Shown: positions 53,437 through 63,656 of the stretch, piece by piece
How the letters are laid out: each line of letters begins with the position of its first letter
Position numbering within the stretch: position 1 is the first letter of the stretch
From: Oegoconia quadripuncta
Lineage: Eukaryota; Arthropoda; Insecta; Lepidoptera; Autostichidae
DNA length: 64,000 nucleotides
NCBI GenBank assembly: GCA_949316235.1
Contig: OX438744.1
Location: forward strand, 39,043,778-39,107,777
Reading direction: 5' to 3'
Translations under genes and position numbers: made by a program
Notes under the pieces: generated by a model
The model's input: the letters and a program-made list of their open reading frames with translations, nothing else
Told to the model about the DNA's origin: nothing
The model's database searches: none

Positions 53437-53598
53437 TAAAGCACTGTCCAACAAGCATAGCTGACGGCGTCGCCCTCTCCGCGGGAGGCTCGAAGGCGGG
53501 CGGAGCTGGACTATTGTATCCGCAGTAGTAGCCCGACTCCAGTTTAATGCCGCCAGAGCCGCCTGGTGACTCCGAGCCCGTCTCTTGGAGAATGGAAG
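53437..53598 (-). CDS. NfI: NfI exon
   Basis: Acceptor TTCCTTAG|CTTCC (AG at 53600-53599), donor TGCTTTA|GTAAGT (GT at 53436-53435), phase 1 out. It encodes SILQETGSESPGGSGGIKLE, then SGYYCGYNSPAPPAFEPPAE and RATPSAMLVGQCF. IKLE is a possible sumoylation site (psi-K-x-E). Proline- and serine-rich, it fits the nuclear factor I regulatory region. The 1-base phase agrees with both possible donors of the exon at 59973-60041. Confidence 0.75.
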
Positions 53599-53859
53599 CT
53601 AAGGAAGAATTGAACGTTAGAAGACTTTAGAGGTTATGAGAGCCGTTCAAAGTCGCCTGTCTGCGAAGCGTGCGAATTGCGATCGCATGAACTCTGGAAG
53701 AGTTACTCCAAGGACTCTATGAATTCCTGGTATTTGGGAGTGACAAAAGCCTTTCCAATTATTTTAACTTTATGTTATGTTCGAACAAAATAATGCAATT
53801 TCTTTTGGTTCCCAATGGTAAAAATAATTTAGTATGAATTAACAAGTAGGTACACATGC

Positions 53860-54120
53860 AATTTAAAGATACTATAGGCATATTATAAAATTTCAGACTA
53901 TTTATATGATAACTATCCATGGCCGTAATAGCTCGTCCGAAGCCGAAATACATGGCAATATTTTTTTTTTTTTTTATATAGGAACTTACAGTCTGTTACA
54001 AGTATCTAAGTATATTGAGCCTTTTGTAATATAAAAAAATGTTTTTCAAAACAGCAACATGTTTCTTGCTTGTTCTTCTCAGAGCAAATTGCCTTTTGAA
54101 CAAGCATATTTTTTTTATGA
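53860..54120 (+). mobile_element. LINE 3' end, split by a T-run
   Basis: TTTAAAGATACTATAGGCAT, then AATTTCAGACTATTTATATG, and after a T-rich stretch TTTCTTGCTTGTTCTTCTCA and GCCTTTTGAACAAGCA. It matches 13970-14230. Confidence 0.6.
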
Positions 54121-54657
54121 AAAATCTGCTGTTGCTGACATCGGCGATACGTTTACTAAGCCACTTTATTATTCACTTCACTAAAAAAAAACTCGAACAC
54201 GTCTACTTCAAAAAAATTAAGAGACCTTTTATTCTCCTGACATTAAAACGGAATCCAGTGACAAAGTCCTTAGGCAGGCATATAATGTAACATATAAAGT
54301 CACCTTCTATTAAAGTCTGTATACATCTGTTGCTACGACCAATGGATGCCAATCGCACGCCCCGTAGACAATTGCTTTGAACAAGATTCTATTCCAGGGG
54401 TTATTTTTTATCTTCTATAAAGAATGACAGGGAAATGAAATGTAGATGAGCTGAATGATGGTTTGGAATATAAAAAGATAAGTTGTAGGATATGCAGTTC
54501 TCTACCTTGGCTGATAACTTTTAGAATACAGATGCGATGAAAACCACATTTGCTATTCAATGTCCCAAATTGTGGAACATAGACGCGAAAAATAACCAAG
54601 ACAGCTGAAAAATGTTCTCCAGAGCGCAGAAGGCGTATATTGGTGAACATGTCCTAA

Positions 54658-54797
54658 ATAAGACCCTGAGATAAGATAGCCTGTCCCCCAAATGTGTTGG
54701 TGTTTCCGGGTCAGTACGCTTCCACCTTCAACCTCATCTTCACTCAACATCAGGTGTGATTGAGGCCAAGTACCACCCCGTTGTGCATAAAAAAAAA
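54658..54797 (+). repeat. SINE-C 3' fragment
   Basis: GAGATAAGATAGCCTGTCCC, CAAATGTGTTGGTGTTTCCG, CTTCACTCAACATCAGGTGT and terminal GTGCATAAAAAAAAA. Confidence 0.7.
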
Positions 54798-57700
54798 CAT
54801 GTCTGTAATTTTTTTTTGTTTTGTTGTATAAACTATGTCACAAATCTAGATGTTCGTCATAAACATGTGGGTTAGTCTCCATGAACGAAGTTTCATTTTC
54901 ATTTATACATAGATTGTCTCTCATCGTTACTGGGTAACCAAAAGACCTAACACGATCTGTCAACCTGGTCCTAGCCTAGCGTGTACCTCGCTCTACGTCT
55001 GGCTGTTCAGCTAGGCAACGCGGCCACTTTGTTAGGGTCCATGCCTCGTATCCCCAAAAGGGGGACACTTTCGCCATTTAATTTATCTTTAGTTTTATTT
55101 TTTTCGCCTTATAATTTTCTTACGTGTAAATGGACTTATAAATATACTTATTTAACATTAAAAAATACATGACCAATGTCTGAAATATTGTACGAGCCGT
55201 GGCTGCTGCGTTTTAAGGGTGTAGTAATGAACTACGCTTATCAACGTCGCTGTAGGCCACATGATATATCAGTAATATACAGGGTATAATTGAAGTAATG
55301 CATATCGTTTTAACAGGTGACTCCACTCATGTTTAACAACAAATTTCCCCAATAAAATGTTCGACTTTACTATTTACACCGTTCTCAGACCACTTAGTAT
55401 TGGAAGTCGAAAAAATCCCAGTCGAATTCGACTATGATTCTTTAAGGAAAGTTATTAGTAAACAAGAGTGGATTCACTGGTCACGATTTGCACGGCTTCA
55501 AATTACATCTTGTATTTCTGAAAATGAGATAAGGTAGGAGAAGCCTGGATCACCGGAATAGGGAAAGTGGAAGGATAGTGTTGATGGATTGAAATGGTCA
55601 TTAAAGATGTTAAAGACATACCTTTTGACAACTTCCATAGTTCCTTCGAAGAGAAGACACCGGTTGCTAGAATAATATCGTTGCAAATTACTCCGTTGTA
55701 CGGATTGTGGCTATAGCCTGCAACCGATAGACATAACAACTATTTTTTATACATACATAGAGTAACAAGAAACAACTAAATGTCATCTCCTTAAAAAAAA
55801 CTATGGAAAAGTGGGGAGTTTTATAATGAAGGGCATTTTGTGCCACTACAGTATTCCGCTAATGGTTAGTGCTGACGGTCAGCGCGTATGTTTGACACTG
55901 CCTTCTACATTAAACAATGGAACCTCTCAATTAGTTACAAAGGATTTGATCTTTATGTTAGTATTCTCGGCTACAAAACCAAATTTAAAGAACTTTTTGT
56001 AAGCGCGCGACCGTAACGTCAAAAGTCGGTACGGTACCATAGTCGGAATACTGTAGAAACACTAAGTTTACATACATAGTGTTACGCTGATACGTCGGCG
56101 TGGCAGTAAGAAAATCAACGCTTACGACCCATCAGTGTCCCAATGTAAGACTGATTTCATAGTTACGCTAAGTCGTCGCTGACCGGCGAATGCTGTTACA
56201 ATATAATATCTCCAAGTAATAGTGATTTATCTGATTTGACTAAAACAGTCCGGATAGGGATACGTAAGCGCTGAGCGTCGTCAGCGCTGACTCAGCTTGA
56301 CTGTGAAATCATCCTAAAGGCCCTGGGCTTGGCAGACGAACGACATTTTTTATCAGATACTGTCGACCTTACGAATATAACGCTGATCGACACCGTTTGA
56401 CCATAAAGTTGTATGTCATCGAACAAAAAGTCAATTGATAAAAAGGTCGTTCGTAAACGATACCAAACTAAGCTGTCGTAGAAACATAGTTAAATAGAAA
56501 GAAGCAGCTTCGTAACTGAAAGAATTTTCTATAAAAACAAACGTCAAAGAATTAGTAATAGACCAAATCAGATTCTGCTTTGACGAGTATTTGATCATTT
56601 TTCTACGACAGCTCTTTATTAAATAAATTTACTATAAAAACGGGCATTAAGGAAAATTTATGCTCAATCACGCATTGAAGTATAAGGTTACTAATGCCGA
56701 TTTTGAAGAATTAAGAATGTGCGCGGTGCGTCTACTTCTTTGGAGTGAATGAAGTAAGCGCACAGCTACAGTCGGTTTAAGGGTACTTAGTGAATTACTT
56801 GGTGGAACGAGCAATACCTTATATAAAATAGTCGTACATATCACAAGCTTCCCGCTGAAAATATAGTGTTAAAACCGACTATACTAGAATTCAATTGTAG
56901 TGAGACATTTTGAAATTACAAAGTTATTTTTGTAATTCATTTTACAGATAGAACCAACCAATATCGGCTGCATGTCATAAGTTGGTCGACTATTACTCGC
57001 AAACTAACGAGAGTCTACATCGTTGTGGTAATTTGATATTTAAAATGTTTTACGAGCATTAATTCCTGAATTATAGATGTTTATATTTATTTAATTAAAC
57101 ACGTCTTTAACAAAACGTTCCTATTGAATTTTCTCAAATTTATTTATTTTCCTCGAGACTCCCGTAATTTTTAATCTGTCATATACTTCTAGTACTTCGG
57201 CCTCAAGAAACTTCTGGTTACTTTAGTAACTTATTAGTAATCTGTGCTTCTGGATGCCAAATTCGCAGCGAGAAACTTGAGGTGATATCGAAGGGTGACA
57301 CACAAAGATTCTCCATTTTATTTTCTACTTGTTTTACAAGACACACATCAAGTTATACGAACTGTTAACATTCTGCAATAAATTGCCCTAGTTATTAATT
57401 GTCGAATCGAAATTAAACTTAGTATGTATTAGGTCCTATGAAATTGGCGTTTTGTATGAAGAATCATTAAGACTGTTTTCTCCATACAAACATTTTTGTT
57501 TTTTTTTGGGAACGGCATATCGGAATTTAGCTAAACTTTGTGTGTATTATCGGATAACATTAAGTTAAGTATAGGCAGCGTTAACTTTTAAAAGTAACCG
57601 CTTTATAAAAATTTCAGCGAATCTAAGAAATGATTGGGAAGCACGTGAAAAGAGCTCTGTTCAATTTTTTTTATTATGTGATTTAGCACAGTAATTAAAA

Positions 57701-57834
57701 AATATTTCATGTGAAACCTGGAAATAATATTCCATTTTCCAAATAAAAAACTTTGGATATAGCTTTGAAAATCGCAGGAATTGGTACATATGATTAACGA
57801 AGAAAAAGAACTCCAATTTCATAGGTAAAGACCC

Positions 57835-57975
57835 AATATATGTAGTTCGAATAACAATACTATAATTTGGTATCTTGGAGATGACCTGATGGAGCCAAGA
57901 GTATCGTATCCACTCTCAGACTTTTCGTCGTCTCAGACGTCGAACTTTTCAGTGGCTACTAGTAAACATCTGGAT
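57835..57975 (+). repeat. interspersed repeat Y (copy 3)
   Basis: TGTAGTTCGAATAACAATAC, then TTGGTATCTTGGAGATGACC and TTTTCAGTGGCTACTAGTAA, as at 7205-7305. Confidence 0.45.
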
Positions 57976-58182
57976 GGTGGAACTCTAGCGTGTTTGTTAA
58001 TTTTGTTAAACTATCTATTATTTTATATTAAAGACTGTACTAAAGGCCAGGTTCTAAGTAAATGTTTATTGACAGTCGATCAAGGCATTTCGAAGATATT
58101 TATCTTTTAACATAGTTTTTTGGAGTATTTAGAAGACGTCATAGTCCTTAAATAAATCTTCAATTTGTAATTATTACACACG

Positions 58183-58225
58183 TGACTAGCTTTTGCCCGC
58201 GGCTTCCAAGAAGAAAACACGTGTC
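58183..58225 (-). repeat. Helitron-like 3' end scrap
   Basis: On the minus strand the sequence runs CTTGGAAGCCGCGGGCAAAA into GCTAGTCACG, the same end as 63624-63656. Confidence 0.4.
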
Positions 58226-58971
58226 TTGTGTTTATGTCTTTTGAGCATTTAGTGTTTTTTTGATATCTTTTGCCTTGTTCATAGGTAACAAACGAACAGA
58301 GAGACACGCTTTCGTATTCATAATAAGTATTAGTATAGTTTTCGCTTTTGTGAATGCCAATTAGAGTGTCAGGTTGAGTGCATGCAGAATCTTCTCCTCC
58401 AGCTTTAAAAGCGGCGACAATTGATCCGCTATAATTTAGAATGACCCTGTATCTCCCTTAATTTTTTGGGATCTAATTATGGGCTTTTTCCCTTTGCAGA
58501 ATGTTATAGTACGCATAATATCTAATGGAAATCATAATGAAACATCATAAATACACATAACCAACAGACAGACAACACCTAGATGATAGTGAATGTGCAC
58601 AGGGAGTGGGCATATACACTAAGCTTTAACAATTCTTCGGAAGTACAGTGAAGAAAGGTATTTTGTGTCTGTCAATGCTTTTCTAATATCATATTAAAAT
58701 GAGAAAAATATCTCCAATATTCAAAAAAAAATGGCTTATCTTTCAACTTTAGAAGAGCATCAACATTGGTAAAAGAGTAAAAGAGAAGGAACACCGACTA
58801 CAGAACACAAAAAAACGAGCAACGACCAAAAGTTTCAGATTCCAATTTTCCATTGAAAGCATGAAGAGTGTGAGTGCAAGCCAATGCTGGGATTAAAAAT
58901 GAAAATTAAAAAAAAAAATGCACAATATACGAACGACAAAGAGAAAAAAAAAATAAAAACACATCACGTTT

Positions 58972-59250
58972 TTGCACAACCAATTGGAGGTGTTCTTTCT
59001 ACAGAATGCGAAGGTTTTAACAATATACTCGTATGTTCAAGTTGGTATGGTTGAAAATTTGAACTTAAAACTTAATAATCAACTGATAATCTTTCTCCCA
59101 CTGAAGAGAAAAGCCAATATTGATAAAGTAGACGACAATGTGAACGCAGCGAAACACGTTTCGTGCTACACAGTGGATATCAGCGATTTTAATAATGTCA
59201 AAAAAGTGCTTAAACAATGCCCAAAGGAAATATTTATGCTACTGTAGTTT
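58972..59250 (+). pseudogene. possible short-chain-dehydrogenase-like relic
   Basis: The plus strand is open for 91 codons with NVNAAKHVSCYTVDISDFNN, then VKKVLKQCPKEIF. The VDISDFNNVKKVL stretch resembles the CDVSD...V segment of Rossmann-type short-chain dehydrogenases (perhaps the ketodihydrosphingosine reductase branch), but there is no GxxxGxG or YxxxK motif. A degraded second copy of its end lies at 60765-60840 (TTTTGATAATGTCAAAAACT, then ACTGCCCAAAGAAATAT). Not a functional gene; the assignment is weak. Confidence 0.25.
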
Positions 59251-59329
59251 AAGAATTATCCAATATTTTTAATGAGGATTAGGAAATCCTCATATCTCAT
59301 ACGCAGATAAATATTACCTATAATGTTTT

Positions 59330-59640
59330 TAGTTTATTCTCCAACAATGTTAAAGGCAAAAGGATCTGAGCCCATACAGCCTAGTCTTCAGTAGTATTCT
59401 TTGCTTTTTCTTCAGTTAAGTGACGGAATACTTTACGAAAGATTTTGGCGGCATCTTGTGCGAACCCGAAAGTTGCGTTATGCACTTTCATTCTCTTGTA
59501 CACCATCACTGACTTTTGTCGTACAATATTCTGCCGTTATTATAAACTTCAAAACTCAGAATGCACAAATTTCAAGAAATAAAAACAAAAATGCAACTGC
59601 CGCTGAGTTCCCGCCAAAAAGCCACCTATAATTACAATTA
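59330..59640 (-). repeat. nonautonomous repeat X (copy 5)
   Basis: GTTTATTCTCCAACAATGTT, GATCTGAGCCCATACAGC, GATTTTGGCGGCATCTTGTG and ACAATATTCTGCCGT, ending GAGTTCCCGCCAAAAAGCCA. The order is as at 3920-4190 and 19590-19860. Confidence 0.6.
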
Positions 59641-59972
59641 TTTGTATCACAAAAATGGTGCCTAAGTATTGCTTCCAAAATATATAAATGACATAAATTG
59701 TACTGCGAAAATAACGAAGTCTAATATCGATCACTAAAAAACGTAATATGATCTGTCGTTATCATGTTTTAATACAATATAGAATACAATTTTTTTTAAT
59801 AAATTACCTCTTTTATTCTAATCTATTAACAATAACTAAAACAAGGTAAAATAACGCGATTCAGTTATTTCACGATCTGCAAAGCTTTAAACCCATCACT
59901 ACCAACTTGCACAGACCGCCCACAGACTGCAAAAAGAACACGAAAAGACGCGACACCGGAGGCCGGAGTTAC

Positions 59973-60041
59973 CTTTACCCTTTGCCTCGTGTTCGTTCTC
60001 TTTGTCTCTAGGGTGTGGCGAGAGGGACCCGCTTAGGATAT
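59973..60041 (-). CDS. NfI: NfI exon with two in-frame alternative donors
   Basis: Acceptor ATTTTTCAG|ATATCC (AG at 60043-60042). It encodes ILSGSLSPHPRDKENEHEAK. Two donors 6 bp apart fit the same phase: AAAGG|GTAAAG (exon end 59979) and TAAAG|GTAACT (exon end 59973), so products differ by the two residues GK. The next exon begins CT, completing GCT (Ala) either way. It is short and charged; assigned to NfI because it is in phase with the downstream exons. The DNA-binding (MH1-like) exons should lie beyond 64000. Confidence 0.65.
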
Positions 60042-60100
60042 CTGAAAAATATCGTCATAAGTCATAAAATTGTAAAGCTGTAGCATTAATTTGTAGTTAT

Positions 60101-60600
60101 CCTTACCGACTCATAGTCACACCAAGTTATCACACCAGTGTTACAAACAGGATTCTTTTTCTTGTTAGTCACACTACTAATTTTTCCACACCATTTATAC
60201 TATAATTGCTAGTGCTGTACCTGTTGAAAATTTTGGTTTAACAGGAACAAACTAATATATAATAATGTCAATGTAACACGAAGGGTATGGCGGGCGATCC
60301 GGGCTCGCTCTGCTCGCCCAGCTCGCTTCCGCCATACCCTTCGAACCTAACCTATCCATGTCGGGGTGCCAAAAACTCCCGTGCTCGCTTTGCTCGCCCT
60401 CGTCCGGCTCACTTGCGCCAGTTAAATATAGATGACATCCCAGATGACATTCCATTTTACAGGACAGGACAGGCTAGGACAGCACTAGTTAGGGAATAAA
60501 TACAATAAATGGTGTGGAGAAATTAGTAGTGTGACTAACAAGAAAAAAATCCTGTTTGTAACACTGGTGTGATAAGTTGGTGTGACTATGAGTCGGTAAC
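60101..60600. mobile_element. 500-bp foldback DNA transposon with 9-bp target duplication
   Basis: The left arm (TTACCGACTCATAGTCACAC...TTCCACACCATTTAT) and right arm (ATGGTGTGGAGAAATTAG...TATGAGTCGGTAA) are about 105 bp and nearly perfect. TGTAGTTAT flanks both sides (60092-60100 and 60601-60609), a 9-bp duplication, Mutator-like in length. The centre holds a GC-rich hairpin (60278-60343) between CGAAGGGTATGGCGG and CCGCCATACCCTTCG. No transposase; nonautonomous. Confidence 0.88.
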
Positions 60601-60941
60601 TGTAGTTATATGTGTACAGAGTGACATCCATGCTGGTCGAATATTCACTATGGGGCCAACATTGATATCGTTAAAAGTATCAGCTGTTCCAACCGTGTTC
60701 ATCACCTACCCAACCAATATCTTAGAACAGCTACTTTCCTTCAATCCTCACATTGGAATTCAGCTATTTTGATAATGTCAAAAACTTGTGCTTAAATAGT
60801 GTTTAATACTGCCCAAAGAAATATAGTGGCAGTTTAAGAGAGTTTATCCTATAGGGTGTTCCATGCAAACTTTTAAAACCAAATTATTAGAAACGAATAA
60901 GCCGATTCTAATGAAACTTTATACGCATGAAGCACGTATAT

Positions 60942-61175
60942 GACGACCGATTGGTGTAGTGGATAGTAACCCTGTCAGTGAAACCAACGGTTGCGGGTTC
61001 GAATCCCGCGACGGGTAAATGTTTGTGTGATGAATATGAACATTTATTCCTGAGTCATGGATGTTTATATCAATATTTATTTATGTTTATCCGTTATCTA
61101 GTATCCATAGTACAAGCTTTGCTTAGTTTGGGACTAGATGATTGGTGTAAGTGTCCGAAATATTTATTTATACAA
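60942..61175 (+). mobile_element. SINE-B, full-length
   Basis: GACGACCGATTGGTGTAGTG, B box GCGGGTTCGAATCCCGCGAC, CATTTATTCCTGAGTCATGG, GCTTTGCTTAGTTTGGGACT and an ATTTATTTAT end. Confidence 0.87.
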
Positions 61176-61630
61176 ATATAAAAAGTTGGTAGAGAACATT
61201 TTCGAAAAAGTGTATTGATATAAAACTAGAGGGATTTTAAGTTTTCCATTGTAGCGGAAAAAATACAATATTCTCTAAGTTCGATATTTTGAAAACTTTT
61301 TAGATATACGTATTCTCTTTATCTATAATGTTTCATTAGAATCGGATCACACATTTCGCAAAATTTGGACTTGAAATATTGTGTGGAATGCTGTGTGGGA
61401 TAAACCCTCAACGCCAAAACCCTCACTAAAATTATTCATTATGTTTAGTGAGGATTTTGACGTCACGTGATGTTGGAATCCTCATTTCTCAAACGCACTT
61501 ACAAATTGTACTTAATCGTCGCTAAAACAGTGCCTTCATTCTTATCACTCAGTACAACACATTTCATTATTTGTATTTGTTATTATTTTTTTTTCTTCTC
61601 ACTGGTCATCAACCTTTAGGCGGACGCCGA

Positions 61631-61690
61631 CACCGATCGGTGTTCAAAATACTTTTATACCGACAACACTCGCGAACACCGATCGGTGTT
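61631..61690. promoter_or_regulatory. two copies of a 14-16-bp palindrome, 44 bp apart
   Basis: ACACCGATCGGTGT is perfectly self-complementary at 61630-61643 and again within 61675-61690 (AACACCGATCGGTGTT). The arrangement could be a dimeric factor's paired binding sites or the remains of a small inverted element. No function is assigned. Confidence 0.4.
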
Positions 61691-62639
61691 AACGGACACC
61701 CGACTTTCAACTCTCAATTGTAATGATTATAGAGTTCCAATTCCTTTGGACTGTGTTTGAACTTGTTCTCTATTAAATTCCGCATCCAATAATGTGCGCC
61801 ATGTCATGTTAGCTATGATATTTAGTCTGTATTTGCGAACATATAGGCATAGAATTCCAACTACTGTTTTTTATTAGAACAGGCTTAGGAACCTGCCATA
61901 GAGCTTCCAATTCTCATAACAATTTATTGAATTACGTTTTTTTTAAGAAAAACATGAAATAAATCTGTACTTTCCGTAAAAATACCAATTATATCGTGGA
62001 TATAGGTATACCTACATATTACAACTCGTAACATTTTTCTGATTTTTTGTATTATAGCTGTAGTAGTGTTCATTCATTATATCCATAGATAATATATTCC
62101 CGTAGCTATTGCTTTTCACAGATTACAAATACACCCAGTAGAAGAGTATCTATAAATGTTTTTAACACCGCAGGTATTTTCGAAAATTTGATTGGCGCGC
62201 CGAGATACTTGACCCGCGGAATTAAAAAAAGGAAAGAGAGGACAGAGATTTTGCTTTACAAATTCTTTCATTATTTTATTATATATTTATAAGGCTCTTA
62301 TGTGTGTATTATTTTGTTATGTATGTGGTATCCATGTATATGTATATATATACTATTTATGTATATAATATATATGTATAAATGTATGGTTTTAGTTTTT
62401 GTTTATTAAATAAGTAATTGATCATGTAGGTATTTCATATCTGCATCCGTATTTTGCACAACCTGCCTGTTCTATAAAGTTATACTCCTACACCCAAAGG
62501 TTGCCTGGAAGAGATCGCTTTTAGTGATAAGGCCGCCTAATTGTAGTCTTATCAGTATTGTATTGTATTGTATTGTACTCATATTATCGTCTACACTAAT
62601 CCAGCATTGTTTTTTTTTATTTATGTTGCACTTGTACCT

Positions 62640-62745
62640 ATGATTCTCGTCGGGTAATAGCTGAAAATCAGTGTTTTGTTCTTTGGACAAACACACACAC
62701 TGAGCTGTGACCCATTTGTCTTACTGCAGCACACATACCTGTGCT
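62640..62745 (-). repeat. interspersed repeat V (copy 2)
   Basis: Reverse complement of part of 33081-33330: ATAGCTGAAAATCAGTGTTT, TGTGACCCATTTGTCTTACT and GCAGCACACA. Upstream it carries TTGTATTGTATTGTATTG (62560-62576). Confidence 0.5.
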
Positions 62746-62855
62746 TTAGTTGTTCTGTACCTGGTACTTACCATTTAAGTTCTTTTTAAGAAATACTCTT
62801 TAAACTTTATGTATGTTTGTGATTGGAGTAACAAAACGATTTATCTATCTATGTA

Positions 62856-63090
62856 AAGGTTGCGGGTTCGAATCCCGCTAGGGGCATATGTTTGTGTGAT
62901 GAATACGGACATGTGTACCCGAGTTATGGATGTTTTCATTTATAATAAGTATTTATTTACAAAAAAAAAAATGTATTTATGTATTATATCAACTATCTGG
63001 TATCCACAACACAAGCATATAGTTGCTTACTGTGGAACTAGATGGCGCTGTGTGTATGTCTAAGGATATTTATTTATTATTTATCTATCT
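62856..63090 (+). mobile_element. SINE-A, 5'-truncated before the B box
   Basis: It begins AAGGTTGCGGGTTCGAATCC and continues through GTGTACCCGAGTTATGGATG to the AGATGGCGCTGTGTGTATGT tail and an ATTTATT run. Simple CTAT repeats flank both ends. Confidence 0.85.
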
Positions 63091-63161
63091 ATCGATCTAT
63101 CATTGAGATGTAAGGATTCCAGTATGAAGTGACGCCAATATCCTCATTTAAAAATTTTGAA

Positions 63162-63656
63162 TCTAACTAATATTATAAATGCGAAAGTTTGGCTGTTTGT
63201 TTGTTTATTTGTTTGTTTGTTCCTCAATCACGGCGAAACAGATGAGCGGATTTGGATGAAATTTGGTATACACCGTGTAACGGTTAAGTGTAGTCATATT
63301 TTAAGGGCTTGTTCTACCCATCAATACGAACAACTTTTACTATGGGGGCAACTTCGAAATCGCGAAAAAAAAATGAGCTGTTCCATAGAAAATTTCAATA
63401 ACCTCCCGATGCAATGTATGAAACAGCTGATTTTTTTTTTCGCGATTTCGAAGTTGCCCCCATAGTAAAAGTTGTTCGTATTGATGGGTAGAACAAGCCC
63501 TTAAAATATGACTACACTTAACCGTTACACCCTGTATAGGTCATCCCTGGATTAAGACATTGGATATTGTTATCTCGAATAAAGTTTGTAGTTCCCGCAA
63601 AGTAAAGATATCCGTGAAGCTATAACACGCAGGCGAAGCCGCGGGCGGAATGCTAG
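63162..63656 (+). mobile_element. nonautonomous Helitron, interrupted by a MITE
   Basis: It starts TCTAACTAATATTATAAATG after an A (63161) and ends GAAGCCGCGGGCGGAATGCTAG before a T (63657): the 5'-TC, CTRR-3' and A|T insertion rules of Helitrons. Internal blocks are GTTTGTTTGTTC and GGCGAAACAGATGAGCGG. The palindromic MITE 63271-63534 sits inside it. Confidence 0.75.
63271..63534. mobile_element. 264-bp palindromic MITE (copy 2), nested in the Helitron
   Basis: It is nearly identical to 45062-45324. TA at 63269-63270 and 63535-63536. The insertion splits the Helitron after GAAATTTGGTA, so the MITE moved after the Helitron. Confidence 0.93.

Larger units (their letters stand above)
53599..59972 (-). 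other. large NfI intron (about 6.4 kb)
   Basis: It contains a LINE 3' end (53860-54120), a SINE-C tail (54658-54797), repeat Y (57835-57975), a Helitron 3' end scrap (58183-58225), repeat X (59330-59640) and a possible coding relic (58972-59250). The stretches 54800-57830 and 58230-58970 have no exon I can support; 55990-56300 is locally CpG-rich. Confidence 0.6.

Noticed and set aside
60252..60499. Open frames on both strands in the GC-rich core
   Set aside because: They fall within the 500-bp foldback element and are mirror images caused by its internal inverted repeat.
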